A stretch of DNA of 64,000 nucleotides, from NCBI GenBank assembly GCA_949358305.1, contig OX442314.1:54631369-54695368 (forward strand), given 5' to 3'. Origin of the DNA: Strigamia acuminata (taxonomy: Eukaryota; Arthropoda; Chilopoda; Geophilomorpha; Linotaeniidae). The translations under genes and the position numbers were made by a program. Shown piece after piece: positions 60,959-64,000 of the stretch (position 1 is the first letter of the stretch; every line of letters begins with the position of its first letter). Under the pieces are notes generated by a model. The model saw nothing but the letters and a program-made list of their open reading frames with translations, was not told the DNA's origin and ran no database searches.

Positions 60959-63900
60959 TTACGTTTGGGTAACGTCGCTGTTAGTGACGTCATCCAATCT
61001 TACTGTTTGAATGGTTTGAGTATGGCTTGAGGAATTGCTCCTTACGTCATACGGCTGATCCCTGGATCTCGAGGTTAGCGAGGGGAGAAGACACATGTTG
61101 TTTTTTCCTCTCGGTTTACGAGTCCGAAGATTATATCTCTTTGTCGGCGAGGGATTTATTGTATTTAAATCGCCGTCTTCATTGTCATCGGAGACTGAGT
61201 CAGATGAGTCTTTTATTTCAGATGTTTTTTGTTTCTTTTCTAAAAACACCTTTTTATTTAATTTTTTAGCAATTTCAAGTTTTTTGAAACTGTCACGAAG
61301 CTCAACGTCGTTATTCACGAGGTCTGACTCCATTTGTGGTTTGGATGAATTATCGACAGGTATTTTCTTTAATTCATCGTCATCTAACGTATTAATTATA
61401 TTTTCAGTCTTTTGACCGACTTCTTCGCCTTCTAACCATACTTCCTGGTCGAAACTTGGGAAATACGGAGTTAATTCAGACGAATGGACAGCTGGAAATA
61501 TTTCGTTATTTTCTAGCTTTCTCAATTCTACGGATCCTCCCTGTAATACTTTGGTTATTACATAAGGTCCTGTTCTTTTATCAGCGATGCCAGCTGCAAT
61601 GCCGCGGGCAGCGCTCGACAAAACATGAGAATCTCTCCAAACTAAATCGTTTAATTTAAAATTGGAGAACTTCTCACCTTCTTTTTTAAGATTAACTCGT
61701 CTGCGCAAATCTAACACGTGTGACATCATGTGCTGATATGTTTCGGCGATAACGGCTTCTAATTTTTGCACGTATAAATGTGGGTTTTTTGGATCTACGA
61801 CCAAAATTCCTTCAGGTATTCTTGGATCCCAAGGTACTCTGAGTTCGCGAAAAAAGTTAAGAAATGCGGGAGAGAAGTCTCTTCCTCTCGTCACCGTAGT
61901 TCTCAAGCTAAATGCAAATTCACGCAAATATTCGTCCCATTTGGAATGAATAGATGAATAAATTGCAACCAAATATTTGATGTCACGGTTAACCCTTTCA
62001 ACCGGGTTAGCTTGTGGGTGATACGTTGAAGTTGGTGTTGGAACCATCTTGAACTTTTCACAAAATTTTTTGAAGACTTGGGCACGAAATTGTGGGCCGT
62101 TATCAGAAATAATTTTACGAGGGAATCCCATACTCATGGAAAGGTGATAAATGCAATTTGCTACTTTTCCAGCAGTGGGGTTACACATTGGATATAGTTC
62201 TGGCCAATGAGTTGCCACGTCAAGTATGACTAAAATATGTGTGTTGTTTTTGCGCGTCCGAGGTTTCGGGCCGGTCAAATCAACACTTAGACAGTCAAAT
62301 GGGCTGTACGGACCCATTTGCGCTGCTTCAATTTGTCCTTTCGTTCGAGGTTTGCAAGCTTGACAGCGCTCGCAGTGTCGAATGAATCTCGTAATGTCCG
62401 ATTTCATGCCTTTCCAGGTATAAATTCGGCGTGCTCGATAAAGAGTCCTTGCAATTCCTGGGTGGCCAGAAAGTGGGTGGCCATGCATCAGCCAAATAAT
62501 TTTATACTTCAATGTCTGAGGTATAAAAACTTTGAGTGCTCTCCCATCCTCCCCCAATTCATCAGACATTGTGGGATGAAATTGCATTAATAAGTCATCT
62601 TCAATTAAGAAGGTGGTTGCGTGTTTTCTATATTGTTTCCTCTGTAGTCGCGTTGTGACGTCAGGCGGAAATTGATTACAATTTAAAAAGTTACGCATCA
62701 ATTGGCAAACTTTATCTTCTTTCTGCGCCTTAATTATGTCTTCCCTTGTGGGAGGTTCACAATCAAGACGTTCTACAATTTTGGCGACAAATGCTTTTAT
62801 TAAAACATTTGACGAAGGAACTTGGAATTTCCTTGAAATTTGCGCTCTTATGACGTCATCTGATTCCTCAGAGGGGTCATAGATTTTAGTCCAATAGTTG
62901 ACGAATTCATGATCTTCCTTTTCCTCCAGCGTGGAGACAGGAAGTTCATGAAATTTTCCCATTTTCCAATTTCGTTGAGGTGATGGACAGTAAGATAATA
63001 ATTCGTCATTATCTCCATCATCTTCAGGATTTTCCGGTTTGTCAATCGGTGATCTGGATAAAGCATCCGCTAAAACATTTAGTGGACCTTTAATATATTG
63101 TATTTCAAAAGAGTAGCGCATCAGCTCCATTTGCCAACGCGCTAACCTTCCGGCAGGTTCGTCCAACTGCATCAACCATTTTAATGCTTGATGGTCAGTC
63201 CTTACTATGAATGTTGTAAATTCCAAATAATGTCGAAATTTACGTAATGCCCAGATTACCGCTAGGCACTCCAATTCTGTGGCGCTGTAATTTATCTCAG
63301 CAGGTTGCAAACTTCTGCTGGCATAAACACAAGGCACTTCGATATTTTGATCATCGATTTCTCTCATTTGCATAAGCGCGGCGCCTAGTCCTTTTCTGCT
63401 GGCGTCGGTATGCACAATAAATGGTTCTGTCAAATCAGGCATGGCCATTGTTTCTGCATTTGTTAAAGCATCTTTTATTTGATCAAAAGCTTCTTGATGA
63501 ATTTCTGACCAAATAAATTCCACATCCTTTTTGAGTAAAGGACGTAGAGGTTCTGTCATTACTGCCAGATTTTTAAGTAATCGGTGAAAAAAGTTCACCA
63601 TTCCCAAAAATCTTTGCAACTCTTTCAAATTTGAAGGAGCTGGCATTTCTTTAATGGCGGCGACTTTTTTAGGGTCGACACTAACTCCTTGAACACTTAA
63701 CTTGTAACCAAGAAAAGTTAATTCTTTTCTGCCAAATTTCGATTTTTCTGGATGAACATGAAGATTTGCATTTTCAAGTTTACTCAGAATTTCTTCCAGA
63801 TGTATCATGTGTTCTTCAAAATTTTTTGATATTATAATTATATCATCGAGGTATGCCCATGCGAATTTTCGATAGGCGTCCCCCAAAATTTTTTCTATCA

Positions 63901-64000
63901 ACTTTTGGAAAGTTGACGGCGCATTTACGAGACCAAAGGGCATGACTCGAAATTGAAGTCGACCCAAAGGGCTCCAAAACGCAGTTTTAGCACGGTCGTT
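60959..64000 (-). CDS. pol: Element B pol (5' part outside the window)
   Basis: An open frame of over 1000 codons from the window end to the stop at 60959, nearly identical to the A pol. It includes RT from just before M-P-F-G-L-V-N-A-P, Y-L-D-D-I-I, RNase H, integrase finger and DDE core, GPY-type domain and the same tail except for the segment S-H-T-Q-T-I-Q-T before V-R-L-D-D. No stop or frameshift was seen, so B pol may be functional. Confidence 0.92.
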   Translation of the reverse strand, partial: NDRAKTAFWSPLGRLQFRVMPFGLVNAPSTFQKLIEKILGDAYRKFAWAYLDDIIIISKNFEEHMIHLEEILSKLENANLHVHPEKSKFGRKELTFLGYKLSVQGVSVDPKKVAAIKEMPAPSNLKELQRFLGMVNFFHRLLKNLAVMTEPLRPLLKKDVEFIWSEIHQEAFDQIKDALTNAETMAMPDLTEPFIVHTDASRKGLGAALMQMREIDDQNIEVPCVYASRSLQPAEINYSATELECLAVIWALRKFRHYLEFTTFIVRTDHQALKWLMQLDEPAGRLARWQMELMRYSFEIQYIKGPLNVLADALSRSPIDKPENPEDDGDNDELLSYCPSPQRNWKMGKFHELPVSTLEEKEDHEFVNYWTKIYDPSEESDDVIRAQISRKFQVPSSNVLIKAFVAKIVERLDCEPPTREDIIKAQKEDKVCQLMRNFLNCNQFPPDVTTRLQRKQYRKHATTFLIEDDLLMQFHPTMSDELGEDGRALKVFIPQTLKYKIIWLMHGHPLSGHPGIARTLYRARRIYTWKGMKSDITRFIRHCERCQACKPRTKGQIEAAQMGPYSPFDCLSVDLTGPKPRTRKNNTHILVILDVATHWPELYPMCNPTAGKVANCIYHLSMSMGFPRKIISDNGPQFRAQVFKKFCEKFKMVPTPTSTYHPQANPVERVNRDIKYLVAIYSSIHSKWDEYLREFAFSLRTTVTRGRDFSPAFLNFFRELRVPWDPRIPEGILVVDPKNPHLYVQKLEAVIAETYQHMMSHVLDLRRRVNLKKEGEKFSNFKLNDLVWRDSHVLSSAARGIAAGIADKRTGPYVITKVLQGGSVELRKLENNEIFPAVHSSELTPYFPSFDQEVWLEGEEVGQKTENIINTLDDDELKKIPVDNSSKPQMESDLVNNDVELRDSFKKLEIAKKLNKKVFLEKKQKTSEIKDSSDSVSDDNEDGDLNTINPSPTKRYNLRTRKPRGKNNMCLLPSLTSRSRDQPYDVRSNSSSHTQTIQTVRLDDVTNSDVTQT

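Larger units (their letters stand above)
56652..64000 (-). mobile_element. Element B: D-family Gypsy element nested in element A (partial, runs off the window)
   Basis: 3' LTR 57738-56652, polypurine tract, spliced ORF3 and pol up to the window end, all on the minus strand. Its LTR end adjoins the A pol codons exactly, so B is inserted in A in the same orientation. The rest of B and of A should continue past 64000. Confidence 0.9.

Overview
The window is animal (metazoan, invertebrate-like) nuclear DNA made almost wholly of transposable elements stacked inside one another. Evidence for an animal genome: Ty3/Gypsy and Copia LTR retrotransposons, a BED-finger hAT transposon, MITE-like elements, GT-AG introns, primer sites matching tRNA-Pro and initiator tRNA-Met, and a small family of C2H2 zinc-finger genes. 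I cannot name the species. No bacterial operons, rRNA, tRNA or CRISPR features were seen.

Layout. (1) 1-7408, + strand: Gypsy element E with one gag-protease-RT-RNaseH-integrase frame, split by a 549 bp MITE-like insertion, then three small hairpins and the start of a possible third ORF. (2) 7409-12933, - strand: Gypsy element D, with 1.09 kb LTR, tRNA-Pro primer site, gag, a textbook A AAA AAC frameshift site and the first part of pol. Its LTR lies inside zinc-finger gene ZNF-a. (3) 12934-24265: host-like DNA with three related zinc-finger genes on the - strand. ZNF-a is cut by D. ZNF-b is broken and contains a hAT-type MITE. ZNF-c (22562-23269) is intact. A complete small-LTR Gypsy element F (17196-21975) and a probable solo LTR lie between them. 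(4) 24266-48752, + strand: a very large Gypsy element C, about 14 kb once its guests are subtracted. It has a 2.9 kb leader, gag, pol, a 2 kb spacer and an extra ORF3. A 3.55 kb hAT transposon with an apparently intact transposase sits in its RNase H region, and a 6.8 kb Copia element sits in its ORF3. (5) 48753-64000, - strand: two further members of the D family. A lies in the 3' LTR of C, and B lies in the pol of A. The order of insertion is therefore C, then A, then B.

Most notable points. The D/A/B family carries a spliced ORF3 downstream of pol that does not look like an envelope gene. Its LTR holds an array of five hairpins with a nearly constant 12-nt loop and stems that differ from hairpin to hairpin yet stay paired, including compensatory changes between copies. 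Element C, from a different Gypsy lineage, also has an ORF after pol, with a cysteine cluster. Several elements are one change from intact: a protease Asp-to-Asn change in E, single in-frame TGA codons in Copia, A-ORF3 and C-ORF3, a 1-bp insertion in B-ORF3, and a shortened integrase core in F.
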